From NCBI RefSeq assembly GCF_008041945.1, contig NZ_VKAD01000001.1:868001-932000 (forward strand): a stretch of 64,000 nucleotides of DNA. The letters are read 5' to 3'. The notes under the pieces were generated by a model. It saw only the letters and a program-made list of their open reading frames with translations. It ran no database searches and was not told the origin of the DNA. This document shows, one piece after another, positions 30,292 to 38,785 of the stretch. The DNA comes from Reinekea thalattae (GTDB taxonomy: Bacteria; Pseudomonadota; Gammaproteobacteria; Pseudomonadales; Natronospirillaceae). How positions within the stretch are numbered: position 1 is the first letter of the stretch; every line of letters starts with the position of its first letter. The translations under genes and the position numbers were made by a program.

Positions 30292-30322
30292 GAATTTGTA
30301 AAAAGGTGAATTTGTAAAAAGG
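30292..30322 (+). repeat. 15-bp tandem repeat in the hemA/TPR-lipoprotein intergenic region
   Basis: GAATTTGTAAAAAGG occurs at 30292-30306 and 30308-30322 (period 16), with a partial copy GAATTTGGG just before at 30284. It lies 26 to 56 bp upstream of the hemA start, where the hemA promoter or leader should be. Confidence 0.7.
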
Positions 30323-30435
30323 CGGTATTCTAACGACTTTGCGGAAAAAGGGCGACCTAGGCTATGCTAATATCGCTTCAAAATGTTACGCCAATGACAA
30401 TATTACACTCTTATTCTCGGTTGACTAGGTGCCTT

Positions 30436-32142
30436 ATGCCAATTACATATTTCCGCCGATCATGCTCATTGCTTCTGGCCTGTACCGTACTTTACGGCTG
30501 TGCTGGCCTATCTAGCCAACAGTCCACTGGAGCCAACAAAGAGTCCGAACAAGCGCTGATCAATAGCGAGCAACTGACTGGACAAAACCTGTTTCAACTA
30601 CTGTTAGCCGAAATCGCAACAAATCGTCGTGAATTAGGTGTCGCTGCTGAGCTATACGGCCAAATCGGCGAAGACTATAACGATGTCGAAGCGCTGCAGC
30701 GCAGTGTGTTGCTCAACCAAGCAATCGAAAATTATCAACAAACTTACAGTGCCGCAAAAAAGTGGGCTCAGTTACGTCCAAATGATGCGACGGCACTGAG
30801 TGCTTTAGCGCTTTCTGCGACGGCAACTGGCCAAGTTGAAGAAGGCGCCAGCGCCTTAGAACAGCTATTGAGCGACAACAAAAAGGCCGACGTACAATTT
30901 TTACTCAGCGCACTTACATCTATTAACTCAGCGCAACGCCAACAGTTCAGCCAACTGCTGGCCGACGTGCAACAGCAATACCCAAAAAATGCCTCACTTT
31001 ATTATCTAAGGGCGCGCCTAGCTTTCGAACAGCCAACGACCTCTTTGGAATTGACCGAATCTTCCATTGCCATTGAATCCAGTCTAGAAGCAGAGCTTTA
31101 TAAGTTAGATCTGCTGCAACTACTCAAACGATTCGATGATGCCAAACTGCAAATTCAACAGCTGCGCAAAAAGCACCCAAAAAACAATCAGGTTGCCGTA
31201 CTCTATGCGCGCTACCTTTATCAATACCAACCAAATAACATTGATGCGTTAGCCGAACTGCATACGCAATTTTCAACTGAGCCAATCATTAGCCGCACCT
31301 ATGCCAGAAGTGCGTTTAATCTTGGTGAATTTGATACCGCACGCGCTATTTATGCACACCTACTGTCAATTGGAGCACTGGATGATGAAGCCTTTTATTT
31401 TCTAGGCAGAATCGATCTAGCAAATAACCATATTGAATCCGCAGCGGACAATTTTCAGCAGGTACAGTACCCACCCTATTTATTACCGGCTATTGCCGAG
31501 TGGGTACAACTGGCCATAGTAGAAGATGAAACCCGCATCATGGCCAATATCGAACAGGCCAAGCTTCAGGACCCAGAAAACGCAGCCGACTACTGGGGCT
31601 TTGCTGCCAGCTATTATCAAAATACCGGCAAGCTGGCATTGGCAAAACAAACCCTGACACAAGGCTTAGCAGAATACCCAAACAGCGTACCGTTGTTGTA
31701 TAGCAAAGCCATGCTGGCTGCTGCCGAAGATAACAATGAACAGATGGAAGAGATTTTATTGCAGGTGCTAGCCATTGAGCCGGACAACGTCGATGCACTC
31801 AACTCTTTGGGTTACACCTGGGCGAACCTGAGTAAAAACCTCACGGTTGCGCACGATTACATCAATCGCGCTCTGGCTCACAACATCGAAAACCCTGCCT
31901 TCCAAGACTCTAAAGGCTGGATTCTATATCGCTTAGGTGAGTTAGAAGAGTCACTGGTTTGGTTACAAAAAGCCTATGCACAATACCAAAACGACGAAGT
32001 GGCCGCTCACGTCGCTGAAGTCCAATGGCAACTTAAGCAGTTTACCGAAGCAAAACAGACGCTTGAGCAAATCAAAACCAACTATCCAGACAGCGACTAC
32101 ATCGACTACCTAAGCAACCTATTTGAGGCGTCAGCACCGTGA
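30436..32142 (+). CDS. TPR-repeat outer-membrane lipoprotein
   Basis: From ATG 30436 (AGG 9 bases upstream) this is a 568-residue protein with a lipoprotein-like signal ending LYGC (C22). The rest is helical with many TPR-like units, clearest toward the C-terminus: EPDNVDALNSLGYTWANLSKNLTVAHDYINRAL and NPAFQDSKGWILYRLGELEESLVWLQKAY. TPR proteins of this type lie upstream of lolB in many gammaproteobacteria. Function is not established. The frame extends upstream to 30364 without a better start. Its stop overlaps the lolB GTG. Confidence 0.85.
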   Translation: MPITYFRRSCSLLLACTVLYGCAGLSSQQSTGANKESEQALINSEQLTGQNLFQLLLAEIATNRRELGVAAELYGQIGEDYNDVEALQRSVLLNQAIENYQQTYSAAKKWAQLRPNDATALSALALSATATGQVEEGASALEQLLSDNKKADVQFLLSALTSINSAQRQQFSQLLADVQQQYPKNASLYYLRARLAFEQPTTSLELTESSIAIESSLEAELYKLDLLQLLKRFDDAKLQIQQLRKKHPKNNQVAVLYARYLYQYQPNNIDALAELHTQFSTEPIISRTYARSAFNLGEFDTARAIYAHLLSIGALDDEAFYFLGRIDLANNHIESAADNFQQVQYPPYLLPAIAEWVQLAIVEDETRIMANIEQAKLQDPENAADYWGFAASYYQNTGKLALAKQTLTQGLAEYPNSVPLLYSKAMLAAAEDNNEQMEEILLQVLAIEPDNVDALNSLGYTWANLSKNLTVAHDYINRALAHNIENPAFQDSKGWILYRLGELEESLVWLQKAYAQYQNDEVAAHVAEVQWQLKQFTEAKQTLEQIKTNYPDSDYIDYLSNLFEASAP

Positions 32143-32681
32143 AAAAACTTGCCAGCCTTAGTTTTTTGCTTTTGTTATCCAGTTGTAGCCTATTTATGAA
32201 TAAACCCGAGCTCGATGCAGATTGGGCTTTTAAAGGCAAGATGGCGGTAAACAGCGCGACCGAGTCGAGTAGTTTTAATATTCAATGGCTACAACAGGGC
32301 GATTACTATCAGATTGAATTAAGCGGCCCATTACGCCAAGGCTTAATCACCATTCAGGGCCAGCCTGATTATGTCGAGCTAAATCACAGTAACGGCACAC
32401 TTTACGCCGAAAGCCTGAGCCAGCTGGTCAGTGATAATACCGAATTTGACCTACCGTTAGACTACTTACAGTTTTGGGTGCGAGCAGTACCGGCGCCCTT
32501 TGAAAAGTTTCAGCGTACTCTCGATGACAATGACCAAGTAGCGACTATTCGCCAAGCGGGTTGGCGCGTCAGTATCAGCGATTATTTTACCGACGACTCT
32601 GATCTGCCTCGAAAATTAGCCTTCGCTAAAGCCGATCAACAGGGTAAACTCATCATCCGTGAATGGTCGATCCAACCCTAA
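32139..32681 (+). CDS. lolB: Outer membrane lipoprotein receptor LolB
   Basis: LolB accepts lipoproteins from periplasmic LolA and inserts them into the outer membrane. The 180 residues start with a signal peptide and lipobox (LLLSSC, C16), then WAFKGKMAVNSATESSSFNIQWLQQGDYYQIELSGPLRQGLITIQG and the PLDYLQFWVRAVPAP segment typical of LolB. It starts with GTG inside the overlap GTGA with the TPR gene, indicating translational coupling. Confidence 0.94.
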   Translation: MKKLASLSFLLLLSSCSLFMNKPELDADWAFKGKMAVNSATESSSFNIQWLQQGDYYQIELSGPLRQGLITIQGQPDYVELNHSNGTLYAESLSQLVSDNTEFDLPLDYLQFWVRAVPAPFEKFQRTLDDNDQVATIRQAGWRVSISDYFTDDSDLPRKLAFAKADQQGKLIIREWSIQP

Positions 32682-32780
32682 CGCTCGGCGTTAAATTCGT
32701 GCTCGACTAATCACTGATCAACCAATAGGCGATCAGCTAGATCGCACGAACACCCTTAGCTAACCGGATTAGAGACTCAC

Positions 32781-33641
32781 GTGCCAGCACCCTCAGTCAC
32801 GATACCTGCGCCCGCCAAACTGAATCTATTTTTGCACATCACTGGGCAGCGCGATGATGGCTACCACAACTTACAGACTCTGTTTCAGTTGTTGGATTAC
32901 GGTGATCAGCTGCGCTTTACCGCCGCCAACAGCGGAGGCATTCGCTTACGCTGTAACAACCAAGCCTTGCAAACCTCAGACAACCTGATCATTCGAGCCG
33001 CTCATGCGCTGGAGCAAGCAAGCGGAAAAACGATTAACATTGATATTGAACTGACCAAACGCCTTCCTATGGGCGGCGGCGTCGGCGGTGGCAGCTCCGA
33101 TTGCGCCACTACCCTGCTGACGCTCAATCAGCTATGTAAACTTGAACTTTCTAGTACCCAACTGATGACTATCGCGGCCTCTCTAGGTGCCGATGTTCCG
33201 GTATTCGTTGCAGGTAAAACCGCTTGGGCTGAAAGCATTGGCGACAAACTGACTGCGTTAGAACTGAGCGAGCGCTGGTTTGTTGTGCTGCACCCGCAGG
33301 TGCATGTATCGACCGCAGAGCTGTTTAAGCACCCTCTTTTAGAAAGAAATCATCCAGCAATAACTTTTGATGATCGGCTAATTGATCAAGGCCAAAATTG
33401 TTTTGAAGCTGTCGCTCGCAAGCTTTACCCAAGCATTGAGCAGGCGTTCCAACTGGCGCAAACCTTCGGCCAAGTCAGATTAACCGGTACCGGTGCCTGC
33501 CTATTTCTCAGTATGAACGATAAGCTCAGTGCCGAAGCCGCTTGCCAAGCCATTGCGCAGCAACAGGCTGATTTATCACCCTTTATTGCTAAGAGTGTGA
33601 ACACTTCACCAGCGATTACGGCGCTAAATAATCTAAGCTAA
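32781..33641 (+). CDS. ispE: 4-diphosphocytidyl-2-C-methyl-D-erythritol kinase IspE
   Basis: IspE phosphorylates CDP-methylerythritol in the MEP isoprenoid pathway. The 286-residue GHMP kinase has the N-terminal PAPAKLNLFLHITGQRDDGYHNLQTLFQ, the glycine-rich ATP loop LPMGGGVGGGSSDCATTLL and the C-terminal LTGTGACLFLS. It begins with GTG 32781. Position between lolB and prs is the conserved order of gammaproteobacteria. A hairpin overlaps its stop codon. Confidence 0.97.
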   Translation: MPAPSVTIPAPAKLNLFLHITGQRDDGYHNLQTLFQLLDYGDQLRFTAANSGGIRLRCNNQALQTSDNLIIRAAHALEQASGKTINIDIELTKRLPMGGGVGGGSSDCATTLLTLNQLCKLELSSTQLMTIAASLGADVPVFVAGKTAWAESIGDKLTALELSERWFVVLHPQVHVSTAELFKHPLLERNHPAITFDDRLIDQGQNCFEAVARKLYPSIEQAFQLAQTFGQVRLTGTGACLFLSMNDKLSAEAACQAIAQQQADLSPFIAKSVNTSPAITALNNLS

Positions 33642-33652
33642 CAGGCTTAGAT
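33631..33652 (+). other. Hairpin over the ispE stop codon
   Basis: ATCTAAGC and GCTTAGAT form an 8-bp perfect stem with a 6-base loop, covering the ispE stop. No T-run follows, so it is not a standard terminator; it may shape processing between ispE and prs. Confidence 0.45.
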
Positions 33653-33744
33653 AAAGAATCTGATCGATGCTTGGCTGACCATAAATGGCGCCGGACAACG
33701 CCGATCAACAACATTTAATCAACTAACCAGAAGGGCCTGACACT

Positions 33745-34683
33745 GTGTCAAACATGATGATTTTTACCGGTAATGCGAATCCTGAACTCGCCAACAAGGT
33801 GGTCGACCGTTTAGGTATACCCCTAGGTGAAGCGACGGTTGGTAAGTTCAGTGATGGCGAAGTGGCAATCGAGTTAACCGAAAATGTGCGTGGCGCGGAT
33901 GTATTTATCATCCAATCGACCTGCCAGCCAACCAGCGATAACCTCATGGAAGTGCTGTTTATGGCCGACGCTTTACGCCGAGCTTCAGCAGCACGCATTA
34001 CTGCGGTTATCCCCTACTTTGGCTATGCTCGCCAAGATCGACGCCCACGCTCTTCTCGCACCCCCATTTCTGCCAAGGTCGTCGCAGACATGCTGACAGT
34101 AACTGGTATCGATCGCATCTTAACGGTTGATCTTCATGCTGAGCAGATTCAAGGCTTTTTCAGTATCCCGGTCGATAACATTTACGGCTCACCAATCCTG
34201 CTCGATGATATTCAAAAACAAGGCTACGAAAACCCAATCATTGTTTCACCCGATGTCGGCGGTGTCATGCGTGCCCGCGCCATTGCTAAGCAATTGGGCG
34301 TTGAACTGGCGATCATCGATAAGCGTCGACCCAAAGCAAACCAAGCTCAAGTCATGCATATTATTGGCGAAGTGAAAGATCGCACCTGTATTTTGGTCGA
34401 TGATATGGTCGATACAGCCGGAACATTGTCGCAAGCATCGAATGCCTTGCTAGAGTTTGGCGCTAAAAAAGTAGTCTGTTATGTCACCCATCCAGTACTG
34501 AGTGGACCGGCCGTAGAACGCCTAAACAACTCACCTATCGAACTGGTTTGTACCGATACTATCCCGCTCTCGCCGGAGGCGAAAAACTGTGATAAGATCC
34601 GCCAGCTTTCGATGGCAGGGGTCCTCGCAGAGGCCATTCGCCGCGTTAGTAACGAAGAGTCCATCAGTGCAATGTTTCGTTAA
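33745..34683 (+). CDS. prs: Ribose-phosphate pyrophosphokinase (PRPP synthetase)
   Basis: Prs makes PRPP from ribose 5-phosphate and ATP for nucleotide, His and Trp synthesis. The 312 residues include [20 protein letters not shown], the flexible loop [26 protein letters not shown], the [11 protein letters not shown] segment and the PRPP-binding loop [20 protein letters not shown] 33745 (MSNMMIF) fits the family N-terminus; an ATG three codons later is possible. Confidence 0.97.
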   Translation: MSNMMIFTGNANPELANKVVDRLGIPLGEATVGKFSDGEVAIELTENVRGADVFIIQSTCQPTSDNLMEVLFMADALRRASAARITAVIPYFGYARQDRRPRSSRTPISAKVVADMLTVTGIDRILTVDLHAEQIQGFFSIPVDNIYGSPILLDDIQKQGYENPIIVSPDVGGVMRARAIAKQLGVELAIIDKRRPKANQAQVMHIIGEVKDRTCILVDDMVDTAGTLSQASNALLEFGAKKVVCYVTHPVLSGPAVERLNNSPIELVCTDTIPLSPEAKNCDKIRQLSMAGVLAEAIRRVSNEESISAMFR

Positions 34684-34751
34684 TTCACTGCATTTTTGCG
34701 GAATTTAACGTCACTTTAACTGAACTTAAGGTCTCATAGAGATGGCATTCG

Positions 34752-34812
34752 GTAGTTATTAGCACACTCTTTATAACTACTCTGTGCCTAGCAGCATTGG
34801 TCGCAAATGCTG
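34752..34812 (+). promoter_or_regulatory. Two hairpins in the rplY leader
   Basis: Hairpin 1: GTAGTTAT (34752-34759) with ATAACTAC (34773-34780). Hairpin 2: CAGCATT (34792-34798) with AATGCTG (34806-34812), 7-base loop. They lie between prs and rplY, 28 to 88 bp before the rplY start, with no T-run. If transcribed they would give a structured 5' leader that could serve feedback control by L25. Confidence 0.4.
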
Positions 34813-34839
34813 TTTATTAAATTTTTGGAGCAATATTAG

Positions 34840-35454
34840 ATGTCTACTATTTTTGAAATCAACGCAACTGTTCGCGAAGAGTTAGGGAAAGGTGCGAGCC
34901 GCCGCCTACGTCGTGAGCAGAAAGTACCTGGTGTTATTTACGGCGGTGCTAAAAACCGTAAACCTCAAAGCCTAACGCTTGAGCTGAAAGAACTAGTTAA
35001 AGCGCTAGAAAACGAAGCGTTTTACTCTCACGTTCTAGATGTGAAGATCGGTGACAAGTCTGAGCAAGCTATTGTTATGGACCTACAACGTCACCCATCA
35101 ACTGGCTTCCCTATGCACATTGACTTTGAGCGTGTTACTAAGTCAACCGTTGTACACAAGCGTGTACCTTTGCACTTCATTAACGAAGAAGTTATCACCA
35201 AAACTGGTGCAACTGTACAGCGTTCTGCTTCAGAAGTTGAAATCACTTGTAAAGTGGGTAGCCTTCCAGAATTCATCGAAGTGGATGTTGCTAAACTAGA
35301 AGTCGGTTCTGTATTACACCTTTCTGAGCTAAAACTGGCTAAAGGCATTACTTTAGTAGAACTTAACAAAGGCGCTTCTCACGATGCGGCTGTTGTTTCT
35401 ATTGTTAAGCCAAGCTCAGCAGCTGAAGAAACAGAAGAAGCTGCAGCGGAATAA
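34840..35454 (+). CDS. rplY: 50S ribosomal protein bL25, CTC-type long form
   Basis: bL25 binds 5S rRNA. The 204 residues form the two-domain CTC/TL5 type: an N-terminal 5S-binding domain (FEINATVREELGKGASRRLRREQKVPGVIYGG, about 1-95) and a C-terminal beta domain (about 96-190), ending in an acidic Ala/Glu tail (AAEETEEAAAE). A clear GGAG lies before the ATG. Its codon use and position before pth are typical. Confidence 0.97.
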   Translation: MSTIFEINATVREELGKGASRRLRREQKVPGVIYGGAKNRKPQSLTLELKELVKALENEAFYSHVLDVKIGDKSEQAIVMDLQRHPSTGFPMHIDFERVTKSTVVHKRVPLHFINEEVITKTGATVQRSASEVEITCKVGSLPEFIEVDVAKLEVGSVLHLSELKLAKGITLVELNKGASHDAAVVSIVKPSSAAEETEEAAAE

Positions 35455-35472
35455 GCTTTATTATCCGTTTTT

Positions 35473-35496
35473 AAAAGGGCCTTTTAGGCCCTTTTT
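35473..35496 (+). terminator. Terminator after rplY
   Basis: AAAAGGGCC pairs with GGCCCTTTT around TTTTA and is followed by further T, only about 20 bp before pth. It may reduce rather than abolish transcription into pth. Confidence 0.85.
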
Positions 35497-35516
35497 ACGT
35501 TATAGCGACTTATTAT

Positions 35517-36110
35517 ATGAACGATTCCATTCAACTTATTGTCGGCCTGGGCAACCCTGGTAGCGAATACCACCAAACGCGGCATAATGCAGGCTTCGAT
35601 TTTTTAGATTGCCTAGCACAGCAGCAGGCTGGGCAATGGAAAAAAGACAGCAAGTACAAGGCTGAGATCTGCTCAATCAACCTAAAGGGTCATAAGGTTT
35701 GGCTTATGAAGCCGATGACTTTTATGAACCGCAGTGGCCAATCCGTTGCCCCCTTCGCCAACTTCTACAAAATACCGGCGGATCAAATCTTGGTGGCACA
35801 CGATGAGCTAGATATAGAAGCCGGCACCGCACGCTTTAAAAAAGGCGGCGGCCATGGCGGACACAACGGTTTACGCGATATTATTGCAAGCCTTGGCAAC
35901 AACAAAGATTTTTACCGCTTACGACTGGGTATTGGTCATCCTGGCCAAGCATCGGAAGTGGTTAACTATGTACTGCGCAAAGCGCCTGCTGACGATTACA
36001 TTGCGCTAGAACGAGCCATCGATTGCGCTATCGATCAGCTACCGTTAGCGATATCTGGTGATTGGGCAAAGGCCATGAATCACTTGCACAGTTTCAAATT
36101 GGGTGAATAA
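35517..36110 (+). CDS. pth: Peptidyl-tRNA hydrolase Pth
   Basis: Pth frees tRNA from prematurely released peptidyl-tRNA. The 197 residues show LIVGLGNPGSEYHQTRHNAGFDFLD with the active-site N13 and H23, the MKPMTFMNRSGQSV segment, catalytic aspartate in VAHDELD and KKGGGHGGHNGLRDI. It sits between rplY and ychF as usual. Confidence 0.97.
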   Translation: MNDSIQLIVGLGNPGSEYHQTRHNAGFDFLDCLAQQQAGQWKKDSKYKAEICSINLKGHKVWLMKPMTFMNRSGQSVAPFANFYKIPADQILVAHDELDIEAGTARFKKGGGHGGHNGLRDIIASLGNNKDFYRLRLGIGHPGQASEVVNYVLRKAPADDYIALERAIDCAIDQLPLAISGDWAKAMNHLHSFKLGE

Positions 36111-36206
36111 TCCAGCAACTCACTATTCAATGAATTGCACCATAACAGACTTAACAGATTGCGTTGATCTACAAACGCTTTAATTATTTTTAGGGGAGAT
36201 ACAAAT

Positions 36207-37298
36207 ATGGGAATTAAATGCGGTATCGTTGGCTTGCCTAACGTCGGTAAGTCTACGCTGTTTAATGCCTTAACTCAGGCCGGCATCGATGCAGAAAATT
36301 TCCCATTTTGCACCATTGAACCGAACACAGGTGTTGTACCAGTACCAGATCCTCGTCAGGACAAAATTGCCGAAATCGTTAAGCCTGAAAAAACCATCCC
36401 GACAACTATGGAGTTTGTCGACATTGCCGGTCTGGTTGCAGGCGCGGCCAATGGTGAAGGCTTAGGCAATAAATTTTTGCACAACATCCGTGAGACCGAC
36501 GCCATTGCTCACGTAGTGCGCTGCTTTGATAACGACAACGTCATCCATGTTGCGAACAAGGTTGACCCTCTGGCGGATATCGAAGTGATTAACACCGAGT
36601 TAGCGCTTGCTGACTTAGACAGTGTTGAGAAGCAATTAGTGAAACTACTGAAAAAAGCCAAAGGCCAAGACAAAGAAGCCAAACGTTTGGCCGATTTATT
36701 AGAAAAAATTAAACCACACCTCGACCAAGCTAAGCCGGTACGTTCAGTAGAGCTGACTGTTGATGAGCTAAAAGACTTGCAGCAATTTCAACTACTAACC
36801 AGCAAACCAACACTGTACATCGCTAACGTCAATGAAGACGGTTTTGAAGACAACCCTTACTTAGATCGTGTTCGCGAAATCGCCGCAGCAGAAGAAGCCG
36901 AAGTCGTGGTCATCTGCAACAAGCTGGAAAGCGAAATTGCTGAATTGGACGATGAAGAAAAAGCCGAGTTCTTAGGTGATCTAGGCATGGAAGAACCCGG
37001 TCTAAACCGAGTGATTCGCGCAGCCTACAAGCTACTAGGCTTGCAAACCTTCTTTACCGCTGGCGTTAAAGAAGTTCGCGCATGGACGGTAAAAGTCGGT
37101 GCCAGCGCCCCCAATGCCGCAGGTGTTATTCACACCGATTTCGAAAAAGGCTTCATTCGTTCTGAAACGATTTCTTACGCTGATTTCATTGAATTCAACG
37201 GCGAATCTGGTGCAAAAGAAGCCGGTCGTTGGCGTTTAGAAGGTAAGGATTACATCGTACAAGATGGCGATGTGATGCATTTCCGATTCAATGTCTAA
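36207..37298 (+). CDS. ychF: Redox-regulated ATPase YchF
   Basis: YchF is an Obg-family P-loop protein that binds ATP and associates with ribosomes. The 363 residues contain [15 protein letters not shown] (8-22), the G3-like DIAGLVAGA, the altered G4 motif NKLE that favours ATP, and a C-terminal TGS domain ending [16 protein letters not shown] strong ribosome binding site (AGGGGAGA) precedes ATG 36207. Confidence 0.97.
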   Translation: MGIKCGIVGLPNVGKSTLFNALTQAGIDAENFPFCTIEPNTGVVPVPDPRQDKIAEIVKPEKTIPTTMEFVDIAGLVAGAANGEGLGNKFLHNIRETDAIAHVVRCFDNDNVIHVANKVDPLADIEVINTELALADLDSVEKQLVKLLKKAKGQDKEAKRLADLLEKIKPHLDQAKPVRSVELTVDELKDLQQFQLLTSKPTLYIANVNEDGFEDNPYLDRVREIAAAEEAEVVVICNKLESEIAELDDEEKAEFLGDLGMEEPGLNRVIRAAYKLLGLQTFFTAGVKEVRAWTVKVGASAPNAAGVIHTDFEKGFIRSETISYADFIEFNGESGAKEAGRWRLEGKDYIVQDGDVMHFRFNV

Positions 37299-37537
37299 CG
37301 GTTAAAAAATACCTTAACTAGGCTATTCAGTTCGGCACTTGCTATTAAAAGATGCTTATCAAAAGATAGCTATCGATAGTAAAGAGCCGCGCTGCTTAGC
37401 TAAGTTCAACCACATCATCGCTTCAGGCTAAGTAATACAAACGCCTACCCGTTAACAAATTCAACACGCCAGTGGAACTTTCTGTCACCGTCATCGTCTA
37501 CACTGATTAACAACTTAATCAATATGTGGACCGATGA

Positions 37538-38659
37538 ATGCCAAGTACTAAAACAGCCGCCGATAGCAGCTACGTCTGCCCAGGGATGCCTCCGTTACAA
37601 CTCGGAAAAACGACGTCTTTTTTTGAATTTTGGCCAACTTGGCTGATGTACTTTCCCATCTCTATTCAGTGGTTAGCACTGTCTATTCGATATCGCTCCC
37701 TCACCTTGCCGCTTATCGCAAACCCCCAATTACCACTCTCCGGTATGGTTGGCGTTGGTAAAAGTGAACTCCTCAGTCAAGCCCAAGGCGACTTAAATAA
37801 TGTCATCCTGCCTTGGTTCACCGTGACAAAAACGGAAGCTCCATTAGAGCAACAGGTTGATCAACTCAAGCTTGCCGTCACTGATTCTGGCTTTGCATAT
37901 CCGTTTGTCTGTAAACCTGATATCGGCTGCCGAGGCATTGGTGTCAAGTTGATTAAAAACGAACAACAACTAATTGAAAACTTCACCAGCTACCCAGAAA
38001 ACGCCAAATTATTTATTCAAAAATTAGCCGACTTTGAACCCGAAGCAGGCGTTTTCTTCACTAAGCATCCCAATGAAAAAAACGGCAAAATCATTTCAAT
38101 GGCATTGAAATATACGCCTTATGTTATTGGTGATGGTGAAAAAACCTTAGGCGAGTTAATCGAAAGTGATCAACGTGCCGGACAGCTCATTCATCTATAT
38201 CAATCACGCCATCAACAGCATTGGAACCAAGTCATTGCCAAAGACCAGCCTTATCGTTTGGTGTTTTCTGCCAGCCACAGTAAGGGTGCAATCTTTAAAC
38301 AGGCAAACTATTTAATCACTGACGCATTAAGTGAAAGGCTAACCCAACTCTTGGCCAACCTACCCGACTTTCACTATGGCCGCCTCGATATTAAATTTAA
38401 AGACACAGAATCATTAAGCCGCGGCGAACATATTCAGATTGTCGAGATCAACACCGCCAGCTCTGAACCATTGCATATATGGGACAGCAACACGCCTTTT
38501 AAAGAAGCTGTGCGCGCCCTGTTGTTTCAATATCGAATTTTATTTGTCTACGGCAACGAAAATCGTAAAAAAGGTTTCACACCGCCCGGCTTTAAAAAAT
38601 TAATTCAGCACTGGAAACTAGAGCGAAATTTATCTCGCTTCTATGGTGAAACCGACTAA
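37538..38659 (+). CDS. ATP-grasp-domain protein of unknown substrate
   Basis: The 373-residue protein looks like a D-Ala-D-Ala-ligase-type ATP-grasp enzyme: YPFVCKPDIGCRGIGVKLIKNEQQL (lysine and glycine loop, about 125-150), FEPEAGVFFTKHPNE, KYTPYVIGDGEKTLGELI and a metal-binding end YGRLDIKFKD...IQIVEINTASSEP. Before it lies an aromatic segment, FFEFWPTWLMYFPISIQWL then RYRSLTLPLIANPQLPLSG (about 28-70), which may be membrane-associated and which I recall only from uncharacterised relatives. Members normally join a carboxylate to an amine using ATP. It lies 126 bp upstream of an OlsF-like acyltransferase. The substrate is unknown. Confidence 0.75.
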   Translation: MPSTKTAADSSYVCPGMPPLQLGKTTSFFEFWPTWLMYFPISIQWLALSIRYRSLTLPLIANPQLPLSGMVGVGKSELLSQAQGDLNNVILPWFTVTKTEAPLEQQVDQLKLAVTDSGFAYPFVCKPDIGCRGIGVKLIKNEQQLIENFTSYPENAKLFIQKLADFEPEAGVFFTKHPNEKNGKIISMALKYTPYVIGDGEKTLGELIESDQRAGQLIHLYQSRHQQHWNQVIAKDQPYRLVFSASHSKGAIFKQANYLITDALSERLTQLLANLPDFHYGRLDIKFKDTESLSRGEHIQIVEINTASSEPLHIWDSNTPFKEAVRALLFQYRILFVYGNENRKKGFTPPGFKKLIQHWKLERNLSRFYGETD

Positions 38660-38733
38660 TAGATTTTGATTATCGACATCTGTTTGCAACAAAGACGATA
38701 CAACATTGCTATGGGTTTATTGCAAAAAAACTA

Positions 38734-38747
38734 ATGCAGATCTGCAT
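38734..38747 (+). promoter_or_regulatory. 14-bp perfect palindrome upstream of the olsF-like gene
   Basis: ATGCAGATCTGCAT is self-complementary and lies 38 bp before the start codon, in the 126-bp gap after the ATP-grasp gene. This is a plausible operator position for a separate promoter. The regulator is unknown. Confidence 0.4.
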
Positions 38748-38785
38748 GAATCCATTATTACTGACTTTGATTTTGAGATATTAGA

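Noticed and set aside
33642-33744. Possible tRNA-Gln between ispE and prs, as in Pseudomonas
   Set aside because: The 103-bp gap has no cloverleaf, no GTTCGA-type T-loop; only a small hairpin over the ispE stop.
37365-37379. Overlapping short palindromes GATAGCTATC and CTATCGATAG after ychF
   Set aside because: Short, AT-rich and far from the next start; not distinguishable from chance.
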